Assembly (NCBI GenBank): GCA_963971535.1
Contig: OZ020594.1
Span: 115,293,127 to 115,357,126, forward strand
DNA from: Notolepis coatsorum
Lineage: Eukaryota; Chordata; Actinopteri; Aulopiformes; Paralepididae
Direction: 5' to 3'
Length of the DNA stretch: 64,000 nucleotides
Shown: positions 1-11,560 of the stretch, piece after piece
Layout: the number at the start of each line of letters is the position of its first letter
How positions within the stretch are numbered: position 1 is the stretch's first letter
Position numbers and translations under genes: made by a program
The notes under the pieces: generated by a model
Seen by the model: the letters and a program-made list of their open reading frames with translations, nothing else
What the model was told of the DNA's origin: nothing
Database searches by the model: none

Positions 1-645
1 AGGATGAACTTGTCTTACTCCGCGAGGTTGTCATCCCGCGGAGTTACTTCCCCCCTACCGTGCGACTGGAGAAGTGTCAGACAGACCTGCACGTCTTCAG
101 CGACGCCTCTGAAGTGGCGTACGGGTCAGTGGCCTACCTGAGAGCTCGAGAAGAGGGAGTTCTGAACTCCAAGCCCCTCGGCTATGTTTCAAGCGACGTC
201 GCTGACATCGAACCCATCACCCCAAACTACCTCTTAATGGTGCGGCTGGACCCTGCCCTTTCTCAGACGGTGTACAGACAGGACGGGGTGAGCGGACGGA
301 GGATGTGGAGACACAGCCAAGTACTGGCCGACCAGTCTTGGGCCTGCTTCCTCCTACGCTACTTACCCTCCCTTCCAGCCCGCCAGAAATGGGTGAAAGA
401 CAGGGAAAACCTGACCGTGGGGACAGTCATGATGATCATAGACCAGTCACTACCCCGAGCTACGTGGCCAGCCGGCCGTGATCAATGGCTCGGATGGGCA
501 GAGTGATCAATGGCTCGGATGGGAAGGTCAGAGCAGCAGAGGTCATCGTACAAGGGCGGACTTATACCAGACCAGTAGCTAAGTTGATAGAGCTTCCTGC
601 GTTCCCTGACCCCCCTGATGACGACGATAACCCACTGACCTTATA
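1..645 (+). pseudogene. BEL/Pao retrotransposon pol remnant (RNase H joined to integrase C-terminus)
   Basis: The frame running through 60-506 opens with an RNase H-like block (HVFSDASEVAYGSVAYLR), typical of BEL/Pao polyproteins. It then passes directly into the integrase C-terminal region (ITPNYLLMVRLDP, then QKWVKDRENLTVGTVMMI). The integrase zinc finger and DDE core that normally lie between them are missing, so the copy has a large internal deletion. A 25 bp tandem duplication at 478-527 shifts the frame and brings in the stop at 504-506. The expected C-terminal end (VQGRTYTRPVAKLIELP) continues in another frame to a stop near 645. The piece is cut by the left edge of the window and is followed by its own 3' LTR. 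Family assignment is confident; the copy is clearly dead. Confidence 0.88.
478..527 (+). repeat. 25 bp tandem duplication that breaks the BEL/Pao frame
   Basis: The unit starting GTGATCAATGGCTCGGATGG occurs at 478 and again at 503. Because 25 is not a multiple of three, the second copy throws the integrase tail out of frame. Confidence 0.9.
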
Positions 646-758
646 GATTACTTCCAACTCCCCATAGCCTATTATGGAGAATTTGACTTGACCCTTAATA
701 TTAATCTGTCCCCCACATTTTTATTTGCTAATTAGGTTCGGACTAATTAGGGGGCGGC

Positions 759-1777
759 TGTTCTGAAGGTCCAGATTAACACTGAAAGTCTGCATTTATT
801 ATTTTGTATAACTTATATATTGTTTATATATATAAGATATATATCTTTACGTCATCTGTTTGTCTAACAGTATTCATCATTCGCTCATTGTATATGTCCC
901 ATTCTTAACGCCATAGGCGCCAGTGCGCGCACCCCTCTAGACATGTTTCAGAACATGTTCAGACATGCCCGGACAAGTGAGAGAGCGTATTGATCTGTAT
1001 GGGTGAATAGGCTCAGACCACAGGAAAACTAGCAGAGTGAGAGAGAAGTAACGTTTGGAGCAGTTGTAAACAGCACGGCCAGGCAACGTATCGTTATAGA
1101 GAGCCGTACGGCTAATTAGATACAACTATAATATTGTCGAGCCATTATTGGCACAGTATAGTGACTTGTGTAAGCGAAGTAACGTGGAGAGACTTATAGT
1201 TGAACCCAGCGACGTTCTGGACATAACTACTCATTGAAGACCGCCTGCGGGTTAGCTTTAAGTACAAACGGAGCTAACTAGCTATCATCCATACCAACAG
1301 GCTTTTGGACTACTAGCTATTAATCCTGCCATCGGGCGCTAGGAATACAAGGACCGGTCCGTACGAGACCCTCTTTCCCAGCAACGACAGGATTATCCCA
1401 CCAGTCTGCAGTTTCTCTGGAGCCGGAGCTCTAGAGAGAACCACCGTCTCCAGCCACCATCTTGCTTTTCCCTGTGCCGCTTCGCTCCGTCTCACTCCCT
1501 TCAGAGCTCCACCGGTCGGGTATCCGTAGTATAGGAACTATCGTTACCTCTGACTTTGTTGCACTGACATTCTATTATTAAAAGAGAGCTGTGATATATA
1601 ATATGTATGTTGCTATGACTATTAAAATGCTTGTTTAACTTGTATCACTGTCCCCGCGCCGTTAATACTGTCCGCCATTTTGTGTACTTATACTGTCTGG
1701 CCATTAACATATTCTTTAGCAGTGGTTTAATCTAACATATCTAAATACAGTTAGGGTTGTGTAGCCCCTTAGCTACA
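759..1777 (+). repeat. 3' LTR of the BEL/Pao element
   Basis: The block begins TGTTCTGAAGG and ends AGCTACA, so it has TG...CA ends, and is about 1019 bp long. A purine-rich tract (AGGGGGCGGC, 749-758) lies directly before it, as expected for a polypurine tract. The same sequence recurs in reverse complement at 60755-61833, where it is the 5' LTR of another copy. That pair fixes both ends. Confidence 0.9.
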
Positions 1778-2552
1778 ATAACGTTGGATCAATAAACGCG
1801 ATCAATATTTGGAATGGCAATCAGGAATTGGATTAATCTTTTTGCAGAACATCTGATGTGAGGTAAGGACTCTATTTTACCAGTATTGGGTTAATCAGAT
1901 GTTTTTTTCTCCGCCATCGGAGAGTGTGTGTGTGTGTGCGTGACGTTAGCGCTGACCAAGTCATGGATAATCTATTTTTCAGCCCGCTTCTCTAGCGTGC
2001 ATAAGGACACATATACTATCGATAATCTAGCGTTTATTTGAAAACTATTCATAAATCAGCTGAAAAATGACAACGTGTTTTGTGTATTCCACTAAAGAGC
2101 TATTATCTGTTTTGTACATGTTGACTGCAAGCAAGTCATTGATAAGCGACTGGTGTATTAGACCCATAGCCATCATTTAATATATAGTTTGCAAATTTCC
2201 CCGTCCTCCCATTGACTAAAGCGCTGGCACGGAACGGCCTAATTTGGTCAAATAGGGGGCGTGGCTCTGAATGAGTTAATTGCTCCCCAGAACAACACAA
2301 ACTAAGAACAACAATGATATTGTTACAAGGACAGATACAACCACAATGCAGGTAACTGCCTGTTGGGTTTTATCTCAGTATTTTAATAATGTTGGCCAGT
2401 TTTCAATAACTGCCCTTGGAGCAGATTCACGTTTAAATCACAACAACTAAATTTGGAGGATAAAACGTTTTTAGAACTTGAGAAATACAAACTGAACTAA
2501 TGCAAACACACAAGATCTGAACTTTTCATTGGTGTACTTTTCTCTTCTCCAG
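1778..2552. other. Non-coding stretch before the zinc-finger exon
   Basis: No gene is visible. There is a short GT run near 1925. The last bases (TCTCTTCTCCAG, ending at 2552) form a pyrimidine-rich splice acceptor, so the right part is probably intron of the zinc-finger gene. Confidence 0.5.
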
Positions 2553-3572
2553 GTACAATTGCTGCATTGCTCCCCAACAACAAGCAGAGATATGAACGAG
2601 TCAAGGCCTCACTGCTGTGACGAGTGTGGAAAGAGCTTCATCAATAAGTCCACTTTTCTAATACACCAGCGTATTCATACAGGAGAGAAGCCCTATAACT
2701 GTGACCAGTGTGAGAAGAGCTTCAGTAGATATGACCACTTAAAGAAACACCAGCACATTCATACAGGAGAGAAGCCCTATAACTGTGACCAGTGTGAGAA
2801 GAGCTTCAGTAGATATGACCACTTAAAGATACACCAGCGCATTCATACAGGAGAGAAGAGCTTCAGTAGATATGGAGTCTTAAAAAGACACCAGCGCATT
2901 CATACAGGAGAGAAGCCTTACCACTGTGACCAATGTGGAACACGCTTCAGTAACTCTGGATACTTAAAGATTCACCAGCGCATTCATACGGGAGAGAAGC
3001 CTTACAACTGTGACCAGTGTGAGAAGAGCTTCAGTCAAAATGCACACTTAAAGGAACACCAGCGTATTCATACAGGAGAGAAACCGTATAACTGTGACCA
3101 GTGTGAGAAGAGCTTCAGTACCTCTAGAGACTTAAAGGAACACCAGCGTATTCATACAGGAGAGAAGCCCTATAACTGTGACCAGTGTGAGAAGAGCTTC
3201 CGTACCTCTGGGCACTTAAAGACACACCAGCGCATTCATACAGGAGAGAAGCCCTATAACTGTGACCAGTGTGAGAAGAGCTTCCGTACCTCTGGAGACT
3301 TAAAGAGACACCAGCGCATTCATACAGGAGAGAAGCCTTACTACTGTGACAAGTGTGAGAAGAGCTTCCGTACCTCTGGAGACTTAAAGAGACACCAGCG
3401 CATTCATACAGGGAGGAAGCCGTACTTCTGTGACCAGTGTGAGAAGAGCTTCAGTCAAAGTGGAGACTTAAATATTCACCAGCGTATTCATACAGGAGAG
3501 AAGCCCTTCAGTCAGTCTGGAACCTTAAAGATTCACCAGCACATTCATACAGGAGAGAAGCCCTATAACTGA
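2553..3572 (+). CDS. C2H2 zinc-finger protein, terminal exon, 3' truncated
   Basis: A splice acceptor ends at 2552, and the exon opens in frame with [17 protein letters not shown], a lead-in typical of fish poly-zinc-finger terminal exons. Ten complete C2H2 fingers of 28 residues follow, joined by TGEKPY linkers. Two partial fingers, near 2850-2900 and 3505-3555, start at the SFS segment and lack the CxxC half; each is an in-frame loss. Variable residues such as SRYDHLK, RTSGDLK and SQSGDLN differ between fingers, as in DNA-binding arrays. The likely role is sequence-specific nuclear DNA binding. Relative to the repeat consensus, a 2 bp deletion at the start of the next finger creates the TGA at 3570-3572. 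No KRAB or other N-terminal domain is in view; upstream exons were not found. It may be a pseudogene or a shortened paralogue. Confidence 0.85.
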   Translation, partial: VQLLHCSPTTSRDMNESRPHCCDECGKSFINKSTFLIHQRIHTGEKPYNCDQCEKSFSRYDHLKKHQHIHTGEKPYNCDQCEKSFSRYDHLKIHQRIHTGEKSFSRYGVLKRHQRIHTGEKPYHCDQCGTRFSNSGYLKIHQRIHTGEKPYNCDQCEKSFSQNAHLKEHQRIHTGEKPYNCDQCEKSFSTSRDLKEHQRIHTGEKPYNCDQCEKSFRTSGHLKTHQRIHTGEKPYNCDQCEKSFRTSGDLKRHQRIHTGEKPYYCDKCEKSFRTSGDLKRHQRIHTGRKPYFCDQCEKSFSQSGDLNIHQRIHTGEKPFSQSGTLKIHQHIHTGEKPYN

Positions 3573-3644
3573 CCAGTGTGAGAAGAGCTTCAGTTAAAAC
3601 TGGAGACTTAAATACACACCAGCACATTCATACAGGAGAGAGCC
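3573..3644 (+). pseudogene. Degenerate zinc-finger tail
   Basis: One more finger-like unit follows the stop (GACCAGTGTGAGAAGAGC, then CACACCAGCACATTCATACA). It is out of frame and has a further in-frame stop in place of a Gln codon. It ends where the TTAA-bounded element begins. Confidence 0.75.
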
Positions 3645-4117
3645 TTAACCTGTTCCACCCGTGGAATATTTTCGCCTAAAATATATACCTAGGTAAATGG
3701 AATATTGCTCTACTTCTACAAGAATCATTTGCATATTCTTGGTATCTAGGTACATCTATTGACCTCAGGGAATGTATTCAGTGTCAGAAATATTGTGTCT
3801 ATTACTAGGCTTGCTTAAATTGTGATGAAACAAAGGAGAATATGAATTGTGATTTTTCTTTGATTGTGAATAACACCATGATAATAATGACCAAACTTAA
3901 AAAACTGCCACTGATCTTGTTCAGTACCTTCTTGAGATCCAACTGCAAAATATTCATCAAACTAAACGGAACCCCAGAGCAAGCAACAGTTCTAGTCATC
4001 AGAAGCATTGAGGAGCTGGACAAGTACCAGTGAAAGCCTATCAACAAACAATGGTGAGACCTACATTTTCTCATCTACAAATGAAAATTGTGCATCCATT
4101 GAGAGACAATTATTCAT

Positions 4118-5525
4118 ATGATCTTAACAATGTCCATCATGCTTGCTAACATTATTTTATGCGGGACTATGAAGAACATTCCGGACTGGTTGACCGTGGA
4201 ATTGAGTTGCCAAGAGGTGGACGTGGGCAAATACTGCGGCATGGTCGTGCTGGACCTACAAAAAGCCTTCGACACTGTCAATCACTCCATTCTGATTGAC
4301 AAGCTAAAAGCAATTGGTTTTGATAGTCTATCAGTGAGCTGGATGCAATCCTACCTGGAGGGGAGAGAACAGATGGTGGAGTTAAACGGCACCCTATCCC
4401 CCCCCCCCCTCACAGTGAGCTGTGTGGTTCCACAAGGAAGCATACTAGGACCGCTACTGTTCCTAATTTATGCAAATGACATGTCATCAGCTTGTGACTG
4501 CAACTTGTTCTTGTTCGCAGACGACTCAGCCCTGCTGGTCTCTGACAAGAACAAGTTACAGGTTGAAAAAACCCTCAGCTCGGAACTAGGCAAAATCTGC
4601 ATATGGTTCGCTGATAACAAACTATCATTACACATGGGCAAAACCAGTCCATTCTCTTCGGCTCAAATAACAAACTCAGCAAGACCGACGGCCTTCACTC
4701 AGTTACAGTGGGTGACAATATTGTCACAAGGAAAGATGAAATTACCTACCTGGGTTCCATCCTAGAGGCTAATCTTTCCTGTGACAAAATGGCATACAAT
4801 GTAATAAAAAAAGTCAACCAACAAACTCGATTCTTGTACCGGATCTCCTCTCTGGTAAACAAGAATACCCTGAAGACTCTGGCAGGAGCACTCATTCAAG
4901 GGTACTACGACTATGCTTGCACCTCATGGTACCAAAGCACCTCAAAGGCGCTAAAAACAAAATTACAAACATCTCAAAACAAACTGGTCAGACTACTGCT
5001 TGACCTTACTCCTAGAACCCACCTCACCCCTGCCCACTTTGACAACCTAGGATGGCTTAGAGTGGACGACAGAGTACAGCAACTTGCAATGGGCCTGGTC
5101 TACAAGATACACTATACGACTAAGGTACCCATGTACATGTCAAAATACTTCCCAAAGGTCAGTGAATACCACGACCACAACACCAGAGGGAGCTCCACAA
5201 ATCATGTTAAACCCAGATTCGGCTCAAACAAGGGACTAAACACGTTTCGCAATTATGCCACGTCAATGTGGAACGCCCTACCCAAAGCTGTAAAGGAATG
5301 TGAATCACTACCCACTTTCAAAACCACTCTCAAAGAACACCTACGGGGGACTGCAATTAGAAACTGGCCCCTGTAAATGTCCTAACCCAACCCCCTCCAA
5401 TGTACAGTAAATGACCAAGTATTGTTTTGTCAATATTCCAATGTACAGTTTTGCTTGTACAGTTGTACAGTGTTCCCCACCCACCCCTCCTACCCCTCCT
5501 ACCCAACCCCCCCATCCACCCAACC
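4118..5525 (+). pseudogene. LINE reverse transcriptase, 5' truncated and frameshifted (Jockey superfamily)
   Basis: The first reading (4118-4765) carries reverse-transcriptase motifs: LDLQKAFDTVNHSIL, then VPQGSILGPLLF, then FADDSALL with the catalytic Asp pair. A frameshift near 4645 moves the rest to a second frame (4708-5376). That frame has ITYLGSILEANLS and the usual C-terminal block ending in MWNALPKAVKECESLPTFK. The endonuclease is missing. The 3' untranslated part (AAACTGGCCCCTGTAAATG) matches the copy at 24440-24836, which links this element to the dispersed tails ending in short AATC/TTGA-type repeats. It is interrupted near 5526 by the start of the next LINE. It probably belongs to a CR1/L2/Rex1-like clade; the clade is inference. 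Confidence 0.85.
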
Positions 5526-5526
5526 A

Positions 5527-7440
5527 CCTCCAATGTTTTTATTTGTGGTGATTATAATATAGATTTTTTAAATCCTAACAAACTATCATTGATAGAAGAA
5601 TTTAAGGATGCAATGTATAGTAGGAGTTTATATCCTATTATTACAAAACCGAGTAGAATCACATGTCACTCAGCAACATTAATAGATAATATACTTACTA
5701 ATAATTTAATAGATAATATAGAGAGTGGACTATTAATAAACGACATTAGTGACCATTTACCGGTGTTTGTAGTCTATCATTGTGATGTTAAAGTGGTTGA
5801 TAGTAAAGTAATTATGCAAAGGAGATTAAGAACGGAGGACACTTTAAATAGGTTCAGAAAAGAACTATTATCACAGGACTGGAGAAATGTATATGAATCA
5901 ATAGATGTGGATTCTGCTTATGATTCTTTTCTCAATATGTTCCTGCTGTTATATGACAGAAGCTGTCCAATGCAGCAAAGTATAACAAATCCAAAAAATC
6001 TGACAAACCCTGGATTACAGGAGGTCTTTTGAATGCTTGCAAAAAAAAGAACACCTTATATAGAGAATGTATAAAACATAGAAATAAAGAGAAAGAAATT
6101 AAGTATAAACTATACAAAAATAAACTAACTGATATTTAGAAAATGTAAGAGGGTACTATAATAATGTATTAGAATTTTTTTTAAATAACATAAAGGGAAC
6201 ATGGAATATATTAAACTCAATTATAAGAAATAAATCAACTAGTTCTGGCTTTCCAGATGAATTTATAGATGAGGGAAAGTCAGTAAGTAAGAAAAATGAG
6301 GTGGCAGAAGGATTCAACAGATTATTTGTTAATGTGGGGCCCAAACTGGCGGAGGAGATAACCCCGCCACAAGGGGGAGGTGTTTCTAATTATTTTGAAG
6401 AACAAAACCCATGTACTATCTTCTTGAGAAAAACGGATAAAAATGAAATTATTGATACTGTGAACAATTTTAAGAATAAAACATCAACAGATTGGAACGG
6501 CATTGACATGACCTTAATTAAACAAGTAATAATAGCCATAGCAGACCCTTTAGTGCATATTTGTAACCTCTCATTCAAACTGGGTGCCTTCCCCACCAAA
6601 ATGAAAACTGCAAAAGTGATACCGATCTTCAAAGCAGGTGAGAAAAATCTATTCACTAATTACAGGCCGGTTTCTCTCCTTTCCCAGTTCTTAAAGATGA
6701 TTGAAAGATTATTTGCTGCACGATTGGACAGTTTCATTGATGAACATGCATTACTTATAGACAGTCAATATGGATTTAGATTGAATCATTCAATGTCATT
6801 GGCACTAATGGACCTAGTAGAAGAACTGACGAGCATAATTGATAATAAGAAGTTTGCAATAGGGGTCTTCATAGATCTGAAGAAGGCGTTTGACACTATA
6901 AATCATGATATCCTGCTAATAAAATTGGAAAGGTATGGGATCAGAGGAGTAGGGCTCAAATGGTTAAAAAGCATGTGCATAATTTGTTGTGGAATAATTT
7001 ACCTGAATACATCAAACTGAGTAAACATATGGCACAATTTAAAAAGCAGCAAAAAAAATACACATTAGAGAAATACAGAAATGAGTAATGAGGATAAACA
7101 AAGTTATGTTATATTGTGTTATGTAGTGCTGTACTATATTCACTGCTGTCAAGTGAATCAAGTTTTTTTTTTTTTTATTATAAGTAAAAGTATATTCTAT
7201 ATTGTAATATACTAAATTATGTTATATCTAGTAAAATTTATGGAAGAACAAATATAAATGTAAGGGGGTAGGGATCAATAAGCTTAGCTTCCCTCTACTC
7301 CTTTTTTGGACATGTCTGCTAAAAAAAAATTGTTGTTATGATTGTTTGGTTTGACGGAGCTAGATACCGTGATTTGTTTGGAGGAATATGGAGAATTACA
7401 TGTTCAAAAATTAACTTTTTCATTCATTCATTCAGATCAT
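5527..7440 (+). pseudogene. Second LINE: endonuclease end plus partial reverse transcriptase
   Basis: 5527-6032 encodes the C-terminal half of an AP endonuclease (CGDYNIDFLNPNKLS and ISDHLPVFVVYH). Frameshifts near 6020 and 6140 break the linker. 6301-7020 encodes the start of the reverse transcriptase (VIPIFKAGEKNLFTNYRPVS, QYGFRLNHSMS, FIDLKKAFDTINHDILL). An internal deletion near 6970 then joins it to the extreme C-terminus (LWNNLPEYIKLSKHMAQFKK), so the catalytic YADD/FADD motif is absent. The 3' end is a short CATT repeat near 7421-7433. This family differs from the LINE just upstream. The copy cannot encode a working enzyme. Confidence 0.85.
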
Positions 7441-8170
7441 GTGTAAAAAAAATCTAAGGAAATTAATAAAGGGAAGATGATTAAACAGAAGGTTCTGTAG
7501 ATACAGTACTGAATTCTCCCATCCGGACCAATGCAATTTGAAATATTATAAATTACCTTATTATAGCCAATTCGCACATTTATATATATATACACATATT
7601 ATCTTTCAAATGCCCGAGTTCAATTTGGATTTAGTATCACCAGGCGTGCATAAGAACAGATAATGATATCTACTGTAATTTACTGTACCTTTTTATTTTG
7701 ACCACAGTGCAACCATTTTGAAACTAATTTCAGATCTAATTGTTGCTACATGCTAACAATAGGGAGGAGAAACTAACTGTGTTTCAATATTTGTCAAAAC
7801 GTTACCTTTTGTGGCTTATTATCCCGAATAATAACAGTTATTGAAATAATTCATTCAGAACGCTGAACTTTGAACCCCCACAGTATCTGACAGGAAGTGT
7901 AGTTCGGAATAATTCCAACGCTGATCCACAGCTATGCATCCCCTCGACAAATCGCAAATCGAGAAGTTAAAACTATCTAATGGCACTTTTAACCTATTGC
8001 TAAACTAATGTTTTGATGATAATATACATTCTACATGCTTTTGTGACATGTTAGTGATGTTAATACTTGAAAACGCTTGATTAAAAAAATCGCAAAAAAT
8101 ATGCAACATTGATTTATGACCATATGCCATTTTGGGGTCGGTACCAACCCCGTCGGGTGGAACATGTTAA

Positions 8171-8747
8171 AGACAGTGGAGGAAACATTTCATTCGATCA
8201 GGTGTCAAACCCTAATAATTTTTTTTAAATCTGCTTAAAAACTCAACATACTTAACAACACATTCATCCTGGACAGCAATCCAACTAATGTGATCTGCAT
8301 CAGAAGAACCTCTGACACTCATCTCCTAACACCAGTTTCATGGTTTAAATAGAGCCTTGCTCTCTAGTCCTCTCTTCCAACAATAGTTGTCTCTCTTCCA
8401 ACATGGCTGCCTGTAACCAGACACACATAGGGCCCAAGGGGAGCTTGAGCATCTGCCCTTTTTCCCTCAGAGTCAAACAATGCTCTTTTCTGTCTGGTGG
8501 TAATGGTATTTAATTTGTTGTGTATTTTCTATTGAAATTATATCAAATATGTGCTAAATATAGATGCAACAATGGATTTTAAAGTTTTGAAAGATTGCGT
8601 TCCTCCCAACTATTCTTTGACATCTGTAAGCTTTGCAACAGGACTCAGTAGGAAATACTGTGTGTTTTAGGAGGGGTGGCTCCTAGGTAGAGCAGGGCAG
8701 GACGCAGAAAGAGACAATATCTCCTCCTGTGTATGAAGATTATCATT
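8171..8747. other. Non-coding stretch, nothing recognised
   Basis: AT-rich sequence without a convincing reading frame. It begins right after the TTAA end of the preceding element. It could be the far side of the zinc-finger 3' region, which an empty-site comparison would settle. Confidence 0.4.
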
Positions 8748-8885
8748 TAAATATCTATTTAAAATATTTCTTGTTATACCCGACATCGCTGCGAATGAAG
8801 GCAATCTGAACTTTTTAATAGTTAAAATAAAGGTTTGAATTAACTGAATTGGGATCAATGGTATTCAATACAGTGTGAAATAAGC
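8748..8885 (+). repeat. Dispersed repeat, copy 1
   Basis: A block from TATCTATTTAAAATATTTCTT to CAGTGTGAAATAAGC recurs in direct orientation at about 22025-22165. The matched pieces include CAATGGTATTCAATAC and its near-identical partner. No coding content is seen. Confidence 0.75.
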
Positions 8886-8905
8886 GACCAACAGAGCAAA
8901 AAACT

Positions 8906-9193
8906 TTAGGTTATGTATATAACCAAGTTCTGTTAATACTAGTGACGCTCAGCGTCATATTGCATATATCTCGCTTCAGCATATATATAGTGAATACATT
9001 TCAAAATGTACCTTTAAATGCCAGCATTCATCTGGCCACACCCCCATCCGCTTACCTACATAAGCAGGGGTGGTGCCACACACTCATCTCCTTCCCAACA
9101 AATTTCACCACAATGAAAAATCAAGGGCCGCAGCGGCGTATAGACGCTGAGCGTCACTAGTATTAACAGAACTTGGTTATATACATAACCTAA
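8906..9193. mobile_element. 288 bp element with perfect 51 bp inverted ends
   Basis: 8906-8956 (TTAGGTTATGTATATAACCA through GACGCTCAGCGTC) is repeated as an exact reverse complement at 9143-9193. The loop (8957-9116) matches, in reverse complement, the right end of the larger element at about 14478-14640. It therefore looks like an internally deleted short relative of the larger element, lying directly against its left end. No coding capacity. Confidence 0.8.
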
Positions 9194-9639
9194 CGTTCTG
9201 TGTCATACTAGCTCCCGCTCAGCGTCATATTGCATAGCAGGAGCTGAGCGGGAGCTAGAAGCTCGACAAATGTACCCCGCTGAGGCCCCCCACAACCATC
9301 AGATCAGGGAGGACCGAGCCCCCCCGACCCCCCCTAATGGAGGGCACCCCCCCTATTGGGGGCTTCACGGGAGGGCGACGGACCCGACCGTGCGAAGAGG
9401 CACTCAAGCAACTCAACGCACAGGGTGAGCAGACCGTAACTTGACCCCATGACTACACACACGCACAACCCGCATGCCACCCGGGAACGAACGGAGGGAA
9501 CAACCTCGTTACTGCCCCCAAAATCACGGGGTCAAGGGCAAACCCAACCCCGTGGCAAGGCCGTAGCAGCGGAGCGCGAAGGAAGACCCAGACCCACCAA
9601 AGGGACTGGACCCCCTGGAACGGGGGCCCGGAGAATCAA

Positions 9640-9780
9640 AAATCAAAATCAAATCAAATTTATTTATAGGGCCCGACAACACACGTTAATGTCCCCATGG
9701 GCCGTACAGGTCTTCTTTAAACAAGTCAAGAAGAAAACATAACAATAAGTCAAGAACAGAACAAGAACACCATAAGGTCC
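9640..9780 (-). repeat. Probable LINE 3' tail
   Basis: The run AATCAAATCAAATTTATTTA, followed by a unique stretch, has the form of a reverse-oriented LINE 3' end (TAAATAAATTTGATTTGATT). No frame is attached. Confidence 0.4.
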
Positions 9781-11403
9781 AAACATTTTTAGATGAATGC
9801 AAATAAATGAAAGAATGCAAGCACTCCCAGACATACCCCACGCGAAGGTAAGGAAAAACTCACTAAAACCTAACAATAGGGAAAAAAGCTCCACAGGCAG
9901 TGTGGAGGAGAGAAACCTTAGAAGGGCCATCAAGACCGCACCAGGTGGGCACTTAGTGACCCCGCCCCCCACATCGCCAGCGTATTCGGACAAAGGCCCC
10001 TCAGCCGAGCGGGCCCTGTCCCCCCAATAGTACACCGCCTGGCACACTGACCCTGCAGAACAGGCAGTCAGCATGGCCGTAAGCACACAAAAAAGGTTAA
10101 CCAACGGAAGCAGGCAGCGCACCGGGGAAAAACCAGGCAACAGGCTGTTAACCCTAGCCTGGAGACTGCGGACGAGACAGGCGCCAGAGGGGACAGCTGA
10201 ACACAGCCGCCCCGGCGGAAGGGGTGTATGCTGGCGTTGTTGCATGACCAAGCCTCCATTTAAAAAAAACCCACCCAGAGGGGTTGAGGCAGAGAAGGCT
10301 GACACGATTGGCAGACGTCATGAACGTGCAGGGGCACCCTCAACCGGTGAACCCGGGAGTTGACACTGCTCCAACACACCAGGGAATCAACCACCTTGGT
10401 GTTACCCAATGCGGTGGTTGTTCCTATAACCCCTCAAGAAAAAACTCCAAAACATACCTGTGGGTATACACCGGCTATACCGCAGTACAAGTGTTTCAGT
10501 TTTCAAAAAAGGGTTAACCCAGGCCTACGGGTCGACGAAACATTACTTCGGACCGGGCCCGGCGATACGGGAAGCACAGGGTCACCAGAGGAGGTCGAAG
10601 ACCACCCCAACAGGCCCCTCTTCGCCATGCGTGAGAGAGGAGCGAAAAAGAATGGAGAACCAGCCCCAAGCACACCGTACTTGGTATTCCCAGGCGGTCT
10701 CCCAACCAAGTACTAACCAGGACCAACCTGCGTAGCGGCCGAGATCTGACGAGATCGAGCGTGTACAGGTTGGCATGGCCGTAAGCCATTACGATAGTGC
10801 TGAGTAAAAAATTTACCCAACCAGGGTCTCCATAGCGCTTAACCCTGTGACACCCGGACCGACCTGGCATTTTTCCCCCTGAAAAAAGCCCAAGTCCCTC
10901 AGGGTACCAGAACAGCAGATCTGCATCCCCGGCGGACAACGGGTTCAACTGATCCGGACCAGCGTGACCAGAACCAGTCCCGTACCCTAACCACGCCGAC
11001 ATGCCTACTCCAGGAGAAGGGGCAGATATGCGTGTTGATCTTAAACATGAAAAGAAGGCGCCACCCAGACGTTCGGGGAGATGTTCAGATCCATTCCGTC
11101 ATCATCCCCCAGATATGAACGAGAATACGTCGACAACCAAAACAGGTCGTCGGAAGAGGAAAAACCTCCATCCCAGTTGCTTTATAAAAACGCCGTTTTA
11201 ACCCCAAGCAACCAAGGTGTGCCAGTCAGTCGCCTGATTACAGAACACCCCGACTAGCACTATGCGTGCGTCGGGACACAACCACATCAATGAACAGGCT
11301 ATTTAGACCTGTCATTGAATCTCCAAGGCACCCAGGGGAACGACAAGAGGGGTGTGATACTTCCTAACTCCAACTCTCTTTAAAGAAAAGAAGGAAGCAC
11401 CAA

Positions 11404-11560
11404 CAATATGTATGAATGAATGAATGAATGAATGAAAAGTTTACTTAACAGATTGCAGAATGGGTACAATACAGTACGGCTCAATACACACAATTGTTAA
11501 GGGGATGCAGACCTGAAAAAGACGCTTGTCTTGTTTCCATCAGGGTCCCCCATTTCCAAT
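11404..11560 (-). repeat. LINE 3' tail with GAAT repeat
   Basis: A GAAT repeat is followed by AACAGATTGCAGAATGGGTA and CAATTGTTAAGGGGATGCAG. The same segment, in either orientation, recurs at 23417-23500, 24440-24836 and 41845-41985. Confidence 0.85.

Larger units (their letters stand above)
3645..8170. mobile_element. TTAA-bounded DNA transposon remnant (piggyBac-like ends) containing two LINEs
   Basis: The left end is TTAACCTGTTCCACCCG (3645-3661). The right end, CGGGTGGAACATGTTAA (8154-8170), is its reverse complement with one mismatch. Both outer ends are TTAA, the target site duplicated by piggyBac-type and some other superfamilies. The inside is mostly AT-rich and no transposase is recognisable. 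Much of the length is two LINE fragments (4118-5525 and 5527-7440) that look like later insertions. The stretches 3662-4100 and 7441-8153 hold no gene I can identify. The element abuts the decayed zinc-finger tail. The pairing rests on 17 bp ends, so a chance match or a shorter real element is possible. Confidence 0.55.

Noticed and set aside
3805..4074. Two short overlapping frames (plus 63 codons, minus 89 codons)
   Set aside because: No recognisable motif on either strand and no link to the LINE frame that starts later.
9449..11201. Several overlapping frames of 60-213 codons on both strands
   Set aside because: They sit in GC-rich non-coding DNA of the inverted-repeat element, show no motif or domain, and occur in nearly all frames.
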